Positions 56,483-64,000 of a DNA stretch of 64,000 bases are shown in pieces. The position numbers were made by a program, and so were the translations under genes. The first letter of the stretch is position 1, and every line of letters starts with the position of its first letter. The stretch covers positions 1-64,000 of the forward strand of contig DPXQ01000158.1 in NCBI GenBank assembly GCA_003527225.1, given 5' to 3'. The stretch comes from Rhizobium sp. (lineage in GTDB: Bacteria > Pseudomonadota > Alphaproteobacteria > Rhizobiales > Rhizobiaceae). Below the pieces are notes generated by a model. That model saw only the letters and a program-made list of their open reading frames with translations. It ran no database searches and was not told the DNA's origin.

Positions 56483-57393
56483 GGGAAATTCTTTTCAGAT
56501 GCTCTTTGCCTGATTTGGGCAAACGGCAGACGCCAGCCCAGATTCATGCCGGCCGCCGCGACGAGGATGACAGCCGAGCCGAGGATTTGCAGAGGCTGCA
56601 GCGCGTGCCCGAGGGCCACCCTGTCGACGACGATTGCCGCAACCGGATAGATGAAGGACAGCGCGCCCGTCAGGTGGGTCGGCAGCTTCTGGATCGCGCC
56701 ATAGAGCAGAACATACATCAGCCCGGTATGAATCACACCGAGCGCAACGAGGCTCGACCAAGCGGAGGCCGATTGCGGCAGAACGGAAAAATCCGTCAGC
56801 GGCGCCAGCATGACGATCCCGGTCGACACCTGGATAAGAGCGATCAGGTGCGGCGGCGTGCCTTTCAACCATTTCGCGGCCAGCGCTGCGAGCGCATAGA
56901 AGAAGGCAGCGCCCAGCGCCATGGCTATACCGATGGCATAGTCCGTGCCGCTCGCCCCGGCTGAAGGCTTTGCCTGCACGATAGCGATCATGCCGCCAAA
57001 GGCGAGCGCCAGCCAGAAGAGCTTCGTGGCGGTAATTCTTTCACGGAGGAAGAGCGCGCCGAGCGCCAGAAGCATGAACGGCTGGGTATTGTAGACCGTC
57101 GTGGCGATCGAGATCGAGGCGCGCGGATAGGCCTGAAACAAGAGCAGCCAGTTGATCACGATGGCGATGCCGCCGGCGACCGCGATCGCCAACCGTCGTG
57201 GCGTGATGATGTCCGGCCGCAAAAGACCGAGAAAGCCACAGATCGCCAAAAGCGTGATCGCCCCGAACAGGCAGCGCCAGAAAACGACGCTCGTCACCGG
57301 CTCCCCCGACATCAGCACGAACCAGCCGATCGTGCCGGAGATCAGCATTGCCGCGCTCATTTCCACCGTGCCTGTGCGTATTTCCCTGTCCAT
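56479..57393 (-). CDS. EamA/DMT-family transporter
   Basis: This 304-residue protein has ten predicted helices in two EamA repeats (G-T-I-G-W-F-V-L-M-S and L-T-G-A-L-S-F-I-Y-P-V). It probably exports amino acids or related metabolites. The ATG at 57393 has GGGAG seven bases upstream; the ATG at 57411 is less well placed. It diverges from an Lrp-type regulator, a common pairing for amino acid exporters. Confidence 0.88.
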   Translation of the reverse strand: MDREIRTGTVEMSAAMLISGTIGWFVLMSGEPVTSVVFWRCLFGAITLLAICGFLGLLRPDIITPRRLAIAVAGGIAIVINWLLLFQAYPRASISIATTVYNTQPFMLLALGALFLRERITATKLFWLALAFGGMIAIVQAKPSAGASGTDYAIGIAMALGAAFFYALAALAAKWLKGTPPHLIALIQVSTGIVMLAPLTDFSVLPQSASAWSSLVALGVIHTGLMYVLLYGAIQKLPTHLTGALSFIYPVAAIVVDRVALGHALQPLQILGSAVILVAAAGMNLGWRLPFAQIRQRASEKNFP

Positions 57394-57477
57394 CGCTTCG
57401 CTCCCGTTCATGGTGAGTGAAGGATACAAATGTGATTCGCCTTTGAATACGAAGTATGTAAGGTGATTGCATGGTTC

Positions 57478-57496
57478 TGCCTTATTCTGTAAGGCA
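57478..57496. promoter_or_regulatory. Inverted repeat between EamA and Lrp genes
   Basis: TGCCTTA and TAAGGCA are perfect 7-base arms around TTCTG, 38 bases upstream of the Lrp start at 57534. It is a candidate Lrp-family binding site. Confidence 0.4.
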
Positions 57497-57533
57497 TATC
57501 CGGTCATTTGGAGAACAAGGGAGCGGGCGTCCG

Positions 57534-57971
57534 ATGCTCGACGAGATCGACATACGCATCCTGGCGCTGCTTGCGGACAACGCCCGGATGTCGCTGAAGG
57601 AACTCGCCGGAGCGGTGGGCCTGTCCTCGCCCAGTGCCGCCGAGCGGCTGCGCAAGCTCGAAGAGCGGGGCGTCATCGACGGCTTCACCTTGGCCATCAA
57701 TCCGGCGGCGCTCGGATACTCGTTGCAGGCCATCGTGCGCGTACGCCCGATGCCTGGACAGTTGCACATTGTCGAGCGGTTGCTCCAGGAGATGCCGGAA
57801 TGCGTCGAATGCGACAAGGTGACGGGCGACGATTGCTTCATCGCCCGCATCTATCTCCGTTCCATGCAGGAACTCGACACGATCCTCGACAGGATTTCGG
57901 AGCGCGCGCAGACGAATACATCGCTCGTCAAGGCGACATCGGTGAAGCGCCGCCTGCCGCCTCTCGCCTGA
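57534..57971 (+). CDS. Lrp/AsnC-family transcriptional regulator
   Basis: This 145-residue regulator has an N-terminal helix-turn-helix (L-D-E-I-D-I-R-I-L-A-L-L-A-D-N-A-R-M, L-S-S-P-S-A-A-E-R-L-R-K-L-E) and a C-terminal RAM ligand domain. It likely senses an amino acid and controls the divergent EamA exporter. The ATG at 57534 has GGGAG upstream; an upstream ATG at 57471 spans the inverted repeat and is less likely. Confidence 0.92.
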   Translation: MLDEIDIRILALLADNARMSLKELAGAVGLSSPSAAERLRKLEERGVIDGFTLAINPAALGYSLQAIVRVRPMPGQLHIVERLLQEMPECVECDKVTGDDCFIARIYLRSMQELDTILDRISERAQTNTSLVKATSVKRRLPPLA

Positions 57972-58436
57972 TCAAACCCCTGTGGAACCGAAGCCGCCTG
58001 CGCCCCGCTCTGTCTCGCTGGCCGCCGCCACCTCGGCGACTCGCGCCTGCGTGACCGGCGCGATCACCATCTGTGCGATCCGGATTCCGCGGGTAACGGT
58101 GAAAGTTTCCTCGCCGAGATTTACGAGCAGGACCTTGACCTCACCGCGATAGTCGCTGTCGATCGTGCCCGGCGTATTAAGGCAGGTGATCCCGTGCTTG
58201 AAGGCGAGTCCGGAACGGGGCCTCACCTGTGCCTCGAAACCCTCCGGGATCTCGAAAACGAAGCCCGTCGGCACAAGCGCCCGCTTGCCCGCCTCGAGCG
58301 TCAAAGGTGCATCCTCCGCGACCGCTGCCCGAAGATCCATGCCGGCGGCACCCTTCGTCTCGTAGGAGGGGAGATCCAGGCCTGCTCCATGCGGCAGGCG
58401 GACGATCTGGATCGTGGGACCCAATACGCTTTGCAT
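57972..58436 (-). CDS. dut: dUTP diphosphatase
   Basis: This 154-residue trimeric enzyme removes dUTP and supplies dUMP. Motifs are [33 protein letters not shown] and a C-terminal [10 protein letters not shown]. The ATG at 58436 has GGAAGGAA upstream; a TTG nine bases earlier is possible. It ends abutting the Lrp gene stop. Confidence 0.97.
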   Translation of the reverse strand: MQSVLGPTIQIVRLPHGAGLDLPSYETKGAAGMDLRAAVAEDAPLTLEAGKRALVPTGFVFEIPEGFEAQVRPRSGLAFKHGITCLNTPGTIDSDYRGEVKVLLVNLGEETFTVTRGIRIAQMVIAPVTQARVAEVAAASETERGAGGFGSTGV

Positions 58437-58533
58437 TGCGGGCAATTCCTTCCTTCGTTCGCTGAAGCGGTCCTCATTGCATATTCGGCTTCAAGTCGCT
58501 AGATAACCGGCCAACGAACAGGAATTTCAATCC

Positions 58534-60117
58534 ATGGCTGAAACGCTTGCAGAGGCGGTCTCCCGCCGCCGCACCTTCGCGATCATCGCGCACCCGGACG
58601 CCGGTAAGACCACGCTCACCGAAAAGCTGCTGCTGTTCGGTGGCGCGATCCAGCTCGCCGGCGAGGTCAAGGCGAAGAAGGATCGCATCCAGACCCGTTC
58701 GGACTGGATGAAGATCGAGCGCGAGCGCGGCATCTCGGTCGTCACCTCTGTGATGACCTTCGAATATGACGGCAATGTCTTCAACATTCTCGATACGCCC
58801 GGCCATGAAGACTTCGCCGACGACACCTATCGCACGCTGACGGCGGTCGACGCGGCGGTCATGGTCATCGACGCCGCCAAGGGTATCGAACCGCGCACAC
58901 TGAAGCTGTTCGAAGTCTGCCGCATGCGCGACATCCCGATCATCACCTTCATCAACAAGATGGACCGCGAGAGCCGCGATCCCTTCGAGATCCTCGACGA
59001 GGTCGAGGAGAAGCTGGCGCTCGACACCGCGCCGGTGACCTGGCCGGTCGGCCGCTCGAAGTCCTTCTGCGGTTCCTACAATCTGGTGGAAAACACCTTC
59101 CGCGGCTCGGACAAGCAGGTCGAGGGCCTGCCGGTCAGCAGCCCGGCAAATGTTGCCGAGCAGTTGCCGGAAAACGAACGCGCCGCCTTCATCGAAGAGC
59201 TGGAGCTGGCCCAGGAGGCCTGCCGTCCGTTTGATCGTCAGGCCTTCCTCGAAGGCCACATGACCCCGGTCTTCTTCGGCTCGGCGCTGAAGAATTTCGG
59301 CGTCCGCGATCTGATCAACGCGCTGGGCGATATCGCACCGCCGCCGCGCGACCAGGTGGCCGACATCCGTACCGTCCATGCCGCCGAGGACAAGATGACG
59401 GCCTTCGTCTTCAAGATCCAGGCCAACATGGACCCGAACCACCGCGACCGCATTGCGTTCGCGCGCATCTGCTCGGGCAAGCTGGAGCGCGGCATGAAGG
59501 TGCGGCTCGCCCGCACCGGCAAGCAGATCGGGCTGACCGCACCGCAGTTCTTCTTCGCCTCGCAGCGCCAGCTCGCCGATACCGCCTTTGCCGGCGATGT
59601 GGTTGGCATCCCGAACCACGGCACGCTCAGAATCGGCGACACGCTGACCGAGGGCGAGGCGCTGGTCTTCCAGGGCGTGCCGAACTTTTCGCCGGAAATC
59701 CTGCGCCGCGTCCGTCTCGAGGATGCGATGAAGGCCAAGAAGCTGAAGGAAGCGCTCCAGCAGATGGCCGAAGAGGGCGTGGTCCAGCTCTTCTCGCCGG
59801 AAGACGGCTCGCCGGCGATCGTCGGCGTGGTCGGCGCTCTGCAGCTCGATGTGCTGAAGGAGCGCCTCTCGGCTGAATACGGCCTGCCGGTCTCGTTCGA
59901 AATGTCGCGCTTCTCGGTCTGCCGCTGGATCTCGGCCGATCAGCCGGCCGACCTTGAGAAATTCCTGACCGTCAAGCGCGGCGATATTGCCCGCGACCTT
60001 GATGGCGACCCGGTCTTCCTGGCGCAAGATGCGTTTTCGCTACGCTATGAGGCCGAGCGCTATCCGGCCATCAAGATGGTCGCGATCAAGGAATATCACG
60101 TCGCCAGGGCGGCGTGA
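58534..60117 (+). CDS. prfC: Peptide chain release factor 3
   Basis: This 527-residue GTPase recycles RF1/RF2 from the ribosome. The G domain shows A-H-P-D-A-G-K-T-T, D-T-P-G-H-E-D-F and N-K-M-D-R-E-S-R-D. Length and domain order match RF3. An antisense open frame along most of it is noncoding. Confidence 0.97.
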   Translation: MAETLAEAVSRRRTFAIIAHPDAGKTTLTEKLLLFGGAIQLAGEVKAKKDRIQTRSDWMKIERERGISVVTSVMTFEYDGNVFNILDTPGHEDFADDTYRTLTAVDAAVMVIDAAKGIEPRTLKLFEVCRMRDIPIITFINKMDRESRDPFEILDEVEEKLALDTAPVTWPVGRSKSFCGSYNLVENTFRGSDKQVEGLPVSSPANVAEQLPENERAAFIEELELAQEACRPFDRQAFLEGHMTPVFFGSALKNFGVRDLINALGDIAPPPRDQVADIRTVHAAEDKMTAFVFKIQANMDPNHRDRIAFARICSGKLERGMKVRLARTGKQIGLTAPQFFFASQRQLADTAFAGDVVGIPNHGTLRIGDTLTEGEALVFQGVPNFSPEILRRVRLEDAMKAKKLKEALQQMAEEGVVQLFSPEDGSPAIVGVVGALQLDVLKERLSAEYGLPVSFEMSRFSVCRWISADQPADLEKFLTVKRGDIARDLDGDPVFLAQDAFSLRYEAERYPAIKMVAIKEYHVARAA

Positions 60118-60121
60118 GCTC

Positions 60122-60733
60122 CTAACGATCGGCGATCGCCAGGCTTAGCCCGAGCGCAGCAAACGCGCCGGCAAACGATCGCCGGAGCCACAGCTGCAGC
60201 CGCGGCCGGCTGATGACGTGGCGTCGCGTGGCCGCGGCAAAGACGCCGTAGCCAAGGAACACTACGAAGGTCAGTCCCATGAAGATGCCGGCCAGCGCCA
60301 GCATGTGCAGGGATGCGTTCGGCGTGTTCGCCGGAACGAACTGCGGCAGGAAGGCTAGAAAGAAAAGCGACAGCTTCGGGTTGAGGATGTTGAGAAGCAG
60401 GCCGTCAAGGATGATCTTGCCTGCTCCCGATGATGTGCGGGTCGAGGCGACCTGAAGCACACCCTCGTCCCGCCATATGCCCCATGCCATGACGAGCAGA
60501 TAGGCGACGCCGAGATACTTGACCGCCTGGAAGGCGAGGGCGCTTGCGTGAAGGAGTGCGGCAAGGCCGGTGACGCTCGCCGCAACATGGGGAATGATGC
60601 CGAGCGTGCAGCCGAAGGCGGCGATCATGCTCGCCCGCCAGCCCACGCCGAGCCCATAGGCAATCGTGTAGACGACGCCGGTGCCGGGCAGAAGGATAAT
60701 GATTAGCGAGGTCAGGAGGTATTCAGGGGTCAT
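60122..60733 (-). CDS. LysE-family exporter
   Basis: This 203-residue protein has about six predicted helices and a variant of the signature, L-L-P-G-T-G-V-V-Y (Thr for the second Pro of P-G-P), then N-I-L-N-P-K-L-S-L-F-F. Third LysE-type gene in the window. It lies about 80 bases downstream of an AraC regulator on the same strand, which probably controls it. Confidence 0.9.
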   Translation of the reverse strand: MTPEYLLTSLIIILLPGTGVVYTIAYGLGVGWRASMIAAFGCTLGIIPHVAASVTGLAALLHASALAFQAVKYLGVAYLLVMAWGIWRDEGVLQVASTRTSSGAGKIILDGLLLNILNPKLSLFFLAFLPQFVPANTPNASLHMLALAGIFMGLTFVVFLGYGVFAAATRRHVISRPRLQLWLRRSFAGAFAALGLSLAIADR

Positions 60734-60811
60734 AGCGGCTCTCCTTGCACGGGAGGGCAAAGCAAACACCAGAACGTCGACGCCGGTCTTGAACAGAATT
60801 GCAGCTGGCTC

Positions 60812-61612
60812 TCAGTGGACGGCGGCGGCAAAAGCGCCGGGCGTCACCCCGTATCGCTGCACGAAGGCGCGAGTCATATGACTCTGATCGGCAAAGCCGC
60901 TTGCTGCTGCCGTCTCGGCAAGCGACATGCCGACGCCGATGAGGCGCCGTGCGACGTCGATCCGCCGTTGGATCTGATAGGCATGCGGCGTGAAACCGGT
61001 CTGTCGTACAAAGGCCCGAAGGAGCTGAAACTTGCTGAGGCCGGCTTCCTGCGCCAGTTTGCCGAGGGTTATCGGGCGCGCAGGATCGTCGTCCAGCAGT
61101 CTTGCTGCCCGCCGGATTCCGGCACTCTTCGTCGCGACTGCTGTCGCGCGTGGCTGCAACACGGAGGCGATGAGCGTCACAAGTTCTGTTTCGCTCTCGA
61201 GAAGCGCCCCGTCTTCTGCCGTCGTGGCGGCAAAGAACTGTCGAAAGCGCCCCGCGAGGCGGGCGTCCCGGATAACCGGATACTCGAACTCGAACATATC
61301 CGTTCGGCCTTCGGTGATGTCACGTGTTGCGGCCGTCAGTGTCTCCGATAGGAGATAGAGCATCTGCCAGAAACGACCGTGGTCACCGATCGGCGCACCG
61401 TCATGCACTTCGCTGGGATTGACGGTGATGATGTCGCCCGGGCCCGCCTCCACCACGCCGCGCCCGCTCAGGGACTTCTGCGCACCCCGGCGGATGATCC
61501 CGATCCCGAAGGCGTCGTGCGTGTGGCGCGGGAAGCTGTGTTGCGTGTCGGCGGTGACTGCGGTCACGCCGAAGAGGGGCGTGTGCAGGATCTTGAAACG
61601 GCTGTCCTTCAT
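60812..61612 (-). CDS. AraC-family transcriptional regulator
   Basis: This 266-residue protein has an N-terminal cupin-like sensor (S-F-P-R-H-T-H-D-A-F-G-I-G) and a C-terminal double helix-turn-helix (L-A-Q-E-A-G-L-S-K-F-Q-L-L-R-A-F, A-A-A-S-G-F-A-D-Q-S-H-M-T-R-A-F). It likely activates the downstream LysE exporter in response to an amino acid or similar ligand. The ATG at 61612 is chosen; a TTG at 61693 is possible. Confidence 0.9.
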   Translation of the reverse strand: MKDSRFKILHTPLFGVTAVTADTQHSFPRHTHDAFGIGIIRRGAQKSLSGRGVVEAGPGDIITVNPSEVHDGAPIGDHGRFWQMLYLLSETLTAATRDITEGRTDMFEFEYPVIRDARLAGRFRQFFAATTAEDGALLESETELVTLIASVLQPRATAVATKSAGIRRAARLLDDDPARPITLGKLAQEAGLSKFQLLRAFVRQTGFTPHAYQIQRRIDVARRLIGVGMSLAETAAASGFADQSHMTRAFVQRYGVTPGAFAAAVH

Positions 61613-61751
61613 CCGCTCGGCGGGCTCCGATGTTCTGCCTCGGTCGGCTATGTCGTCGCCGCACACAGTGCCAGTTTCGTCCTTTACGGGCAACCAGTCT
61701 TGAAAGAGCCCGCGTGACAGCCGCAGCGATCTATGCGACAGGAAAGACGAG

Positions 61752-61827
61752 ACAGGGGCGTTCGTCGCAAGACGGGCTGAGAAGGACCCTTTGAACCTGA
61801 ACCAGATAATGCTGGCGGAGGGAGTCG
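61752..61827 (+). ncRNA. TPP riboswitch upstream of thiD
   Basis: The THI-box core is intact: ACAGGGGCG opens the element, GGGCTGAGA follows, then GGACCCTTTGAACCTG and the closing GATAATGCTGGCGGAGGGA. These are the conserved ligand-binding segments of thiamin pyrophosphate riboswitches. It lies in the 5' leader of thiD, whose GTG starts about 110 bases later. Thiamin pyrophosphate should reduce thiD expression. The start at 61791 inside the element is not real. Confidence 0.93.
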
Positions 61828-61937
61828 TTCGGATCGGCGTGAGACAGACTGTTCATGCGATCCTCACGGCTTTCGCCGCCTTCCGGAGGAGGCAGGCCGT
61901 GGCCGGGAAAAGGAACAATGCTGCTGGGGCGGCAAAG

Positions 61938-62747
61938 GTGATCCGCAACGTTTTATCCATTGCCGGCTCCGATCCTTCGGGCGGCGCTGGCATCCAGGCC
62001 GATCTCAAGGCTTTCTCCGCCCGTGGTGTCTACGGCATGGCGGTCATCACGGCGCTGACGGCCCAGAACACCCAAGGTGTTTCCGGAGTGCACGTCTTGC
62101 CCCCGGATTTCGTCGCGGAGCAGATCGGGGCGGTGTTTGCCGATATCCGCGTCGATGCGGTCAAGATCGGTATGATCGCCAATGCGGCGATCGCGGCAGC
62201 CGTGGCCGAGGCGCTGGCACCCTATCGCGGCATCCCGATCGTTCTCGATCCGGTCATGGCCGCCAAGGGCGGTGCGACCCTGCTGGCGCAAGACGCCGTC
62301 AAGGCGCTGACCGAGCGTCTTCTGCCGCTCGCCACGGTCCTGACCCCGAACTTGCCCGAGGCCGCCGCGCTCCTTGGCGAGCCGGAGGCGCGCCACCGCG
62401 ACGCGATGGCGAGCCAGGCACAGCGTTTGCTGGCGCTCGGCCCGGGCGCCGTGCTCGTCAAGGGCGGGCATCTGAACTCGGGCGACAGCCCGGATGTATT
62501 GGCCACCGGGAAGGGTCTTGCCTGGTTCGAGGCAAGACGCGTCGAAACGAAAAACTCCCATGGCACGGGCTGCACGCTGTCGAGTGCCATCGCCGCGGAG
62601 CTTGCCAAGGGACTGGCCTCCGAAGACGCTATTGCTATCGCCAAACGCTATCTCGCCGAAGCTGTCGCGGCCTCCGGTCGCCTGACGGTTGGTTCGGGTC
62701 ACGGCCCGGTTCATCACTTCCATCAGTGCTGGGACGGCAAAGTGTAA
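61938..62747 (+). CDS. thiD: Hydroxymethylpyrimidine/phosphomethylpyrimidine kinase
   Basis: This 269-residue ribokinase-fold enzyme phosphorylates HMP and HMP-P in thiamin synthesis. Motifs: S-I-A-G-S-D-P-S-G-G-A-G-I-Q-A-D near the start, D-P-V-M in the middle, and N-S-H-G-T-G-C-T-L-S-S-A near the end. It starts at a GTG. Upstream is a TPP riboswitch and a leader with a possible hairpin near GCCTTCCGGAGGAGGC. No other thi genes lie in the window. Confidence 0.95.
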   Translation: MIRNVLSIAGSDPSGGAGIQADLKAFSARGVYGMAVITALTAQNTQGVSGVHVLPPDFVAEQIGAVFADIRVDAVKIGMIANAAIAAAVAEALAPYRGIPIVLDPVMAAKGGATLLAQDAVKALTERLLPLATVLTPNLPEAAALLGEPEARHRDAMASQAQRLLALGPGAVLVKGGHLNSGDSPDVLATGKGLAWFEARRVETKNSHGTGCTLSSAIAAELAKGLASEDAIAIAKRYLAEAVAASGRLTVGSGHGPVHHFHQCWDGKV

Positions 62748-62778
62748 GGAAGGCAACCCGCTTCCGAATTGCCGCCGG

Positions 62779-63312
62779 TTACGGCATTTTCGACGGCAGG
62801 GTGATGTCGTCGCCATCGATCGCGAAGGTGCCGTAACCCTTGTGGTGTATGGTCCTGGGCGCGGTCTGCCTGGGGTCGCGCCAGGCCTTCACCACTTCGA
62901 GCACGAACAGATTGTAGCGATCGACGAAATCCTGGTCGACGACGCGGCATTCGAGATTGGCGAAGCATTCGCCGATCAGCGGTGCGGATACCTCTTGGGC
63001 CGGCAGGGCAGTGAGCCCGATCTCCGCAAATTTGTCGGTGTCTCGTCCCGAGCAGTTGCCGATGGCCACGACCTTTTCGGCAAGCTCGACGGAAGGGATG
63101 GCGATCACGCATTCCTGCGTTTTCGCAAGCGCGGTGAAGCTGTAGTCGCCGCCGCTGACGATGCAGGCGATCCTTGGCGGCTCGAATTCCATCATCATGT
63201 GCCAGGACATGGCCATGACATTGGCATGTCCCTGATCGCTTGTGGTCAGCAGCACCACGGGTCCAGGCTCGATCAGCTGGTAGACCTTAGAGAGTGGATA
63301 ATCCTTCAGCAT
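62779..63312 (-). CDS. Flavin reductase-like domain protein
   Basis: This 177-residue protein has the FMN-binding split-barrel pattern: P-V-V-L-L-T-T near residue 20, then A-M-S-W-H-M-M-M-E-F-E-P-P and E-C-V-I-A-I-P-S. Such proteins reduce FMN or act in flavin-linked reactions. AGGAAAG precedes the ATG, inside the end of the upstream gene, which it overlaps by 26 bases. The substrate is unknown. Confidence 0.88.
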   Translation of the reverse strand: MLKDYPLSKVYQLIEPGPVVLLTTSDQGHANVMAMSWHMMMEFEPPRIACIVSGGDYSFTALAKTQECVIAIPSVELAEKVVAIGNCSGRDTDKFAEIGLTALPAQEVSAPLIGECFANLECRVVDQDFVDRYNLFVLEVVKAWRDPRQTAPRTIHHKGYGTFAIDGDDITLPSKMP

Positions 63313-63922
63313 TTTTCTTTCCTGTCGTCGGTTTGGAATCCTTGCGTTGGCTATCAAGCCATTTTCGATAGGTCTCGGCATCGCCATATTCGAAGAATGC
63401 CTCGAAATGATCATGGGGATCGGCGGCGCGGCGCGCATGTTTGATCGGGCACCAGAAGGCCTCGGTGCGTCCGGCGATCTCGCGGGCAAAGGCGATCACG
63501 CCGTTGGCATAGCTGCAATAGACGCAGTTGAGCTTTTCAAGGCCGTTCAGGTAGGCGAGATGGTGGCGGTCGATGACAATATGGTCGCCCCGGCGGACGC
63601 GGGGTATTCCGTAAGCCCTGAAGCAGATGTGCTGGTAGACCGTCACAGAGAGATCGAGCAGCACCAGCGGGACGATGAGCCCGTAGATGACCGGCGCCGT
63701 CAGGACGTAAGCGAGGCGAGCCCGGGTGATGTATGGCCAGAGCCCGATGCGGTATTTCGCCTGCAGCTTGCGCACATCGCGTTCGAAGCGAACCTTGCCG
63801 CGCTGCAGATGGTACTGAAACCTCGTGCGCTGTTCTTCAAGCTGCCGCTCGATCTCCGCTTCCAGTTCCTTCCGCGTTGCGGCCAAGCGTTCCTGGATGT
63901 CTTCGAGAACGGTCTTTTCCAT
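63287..63922 (-). CDS. Membrane protein of unknown function with N-terminal coiled coil
   Basis: This 211-residue protein starts with about 60 charged residues rich in Glu, Arg and Gln (likely coiled coil). One or two hydrophobic segments follow near residues 75-100, then a cysteine-bearing segment N-C-V-Y-C-S-Y-A-N-G, a possible metal or redox site, and a late cysteine in F-W-C-P-I-K-H. No family is recognised. It overlaps the flavin reductase gene by 26 bases, suggesting coupled expression. Confidence 0.72.
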   Translation of the reverse strand: MEKTVLEDIQERLAATRKELEAEIERQLEEQRTRFQYHLQRGKVRFERDVRKLQAKYRIGLWPYITRARLAYVLTAPVIYGLIVPLVLLDLSVTVYQHICFRAYGIPRVRRGDHIVIDRHHLAYLNGLEKLNCVYCSYANGVIAFAREIAGRTEAFWCPIKHARRAADPHDHFEAFFEYGDAETYRKWLDSQRKDSKPTTGKKNAEGLSTL

Positions 63923-64000
63923 CGGCTACTCCTTGTATCAGCTGCAAAGACCCTATCACTGATGGGCAGCGTGTCGATGCTTCGAAAAAATGCCGGGCGT

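Noticed and set aside
58474..60027. Long open frame antisense to prfC
   Set aside because: It lies wholly within a highly conserved gene, has no ribosome site or homology, and reflects GC-rich codon bias.
61791..61937. N-terminal extension of thiD from an ATG at 61791
   Set aside because: That ATG-like start lies inside the TPP riboswitch, and the extension has no ThiD homology.
1..64000. CRISPR arrays, tRNA or rRNA genes, transposases
   Set aside because: No regular repeat-spacer pattern, tRNA-like T-loop sequence, rRNA segment or transposase frame was recognised on reading both strands; short RNAs could still be missed.

Overview
The window looks like the chromosome of a Rhizobiaceae-type alphaproteobacterium (Rhizobium, Agrobacterium, Ensifer or Shinella relatives). 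The DNA is GC-rich and densely coded, with many ATGA/GTGA start-stop overlaps. Marker genes fit that group: a phospholipid N-methyltransferase (pmtA), a NDUFA9-type epimerase next to uppP, the order rsmI-yraN then gshB-comM, a dnaN that is not beside dnaA, and imelysin/di-heme iron genes. I saw no rRNA, tRNA, CRISPR array, transposase or integrase.

Layout. 1-6.3 kb: start of an aldo/keto reductase, a GlxA-type regulator with a cysteine hydrolase, a Gfo/Idh/MocA oxidoreductase, and a gtr-like trio (GT2 glycosyltransferase, GtrA flippase, divergent GT-C-like membrane protein). 6.4-14.6 kb: xseA, a MarR/EamA divergon, M29 aminopeptidase, ybaK, ArsC-like protein, a PAS-GGDEF cyclase and a globin-coupled chemotaxis receptor. 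15-19.1 kb: a five-gene TetR-controlled ABC export operon. 19.2-21.1 kb: MarR, DUF488 and a divergent cysteine synthase homologue. 21.1-24.86 kb: a 3.7-kb island bounded by a duplication of the guaA 3' end, carrying a GH13 enzyme, an unknown exported protein and a rifampin ADP-ribosyltransferase (arr). 24.8-33.2 kb: guaA, mtnN, a thioesterase, tspO and an iron-related operon (two imelysins, a di-heme oxidoreductase, DUF1513). 33.3-44.1 kb: an RsmB-type methyltransferase, rlpA, SDR-queG-GST, uppP, a 52-residue exported peptide, the NDUFA9-like protein, DUF1330, pyrF, a histidine phosphatase, pmtA and dnaN. 44.3-53.5 kb: rsmI, yraN, ugpBAEC (glycerol-3-phosphate uptake), a cupin, gshB and comM. 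53.6-64 kb: cysK, three LysE-type exporters, an EamA/Lrp divergon with a decayed NIPSNAP gene, dut, prfC, an AraC regulator, a TPP riboswitch driving thiD, a flavin reductase and an unknown membrane protein.

Most of the window is core housekeeping plus transport. The clearest accessory signal is the guaA-associated island. Secondary signals are intergenic repeat elements (a 33-bp dispersed repeat and a ~270-bp inverted-repeat unit), the decayed NIPSNAP gene, and several palindromic operators beside one-component regulators. I did not find a convincing new multi-gene defence or biosynthetic system.
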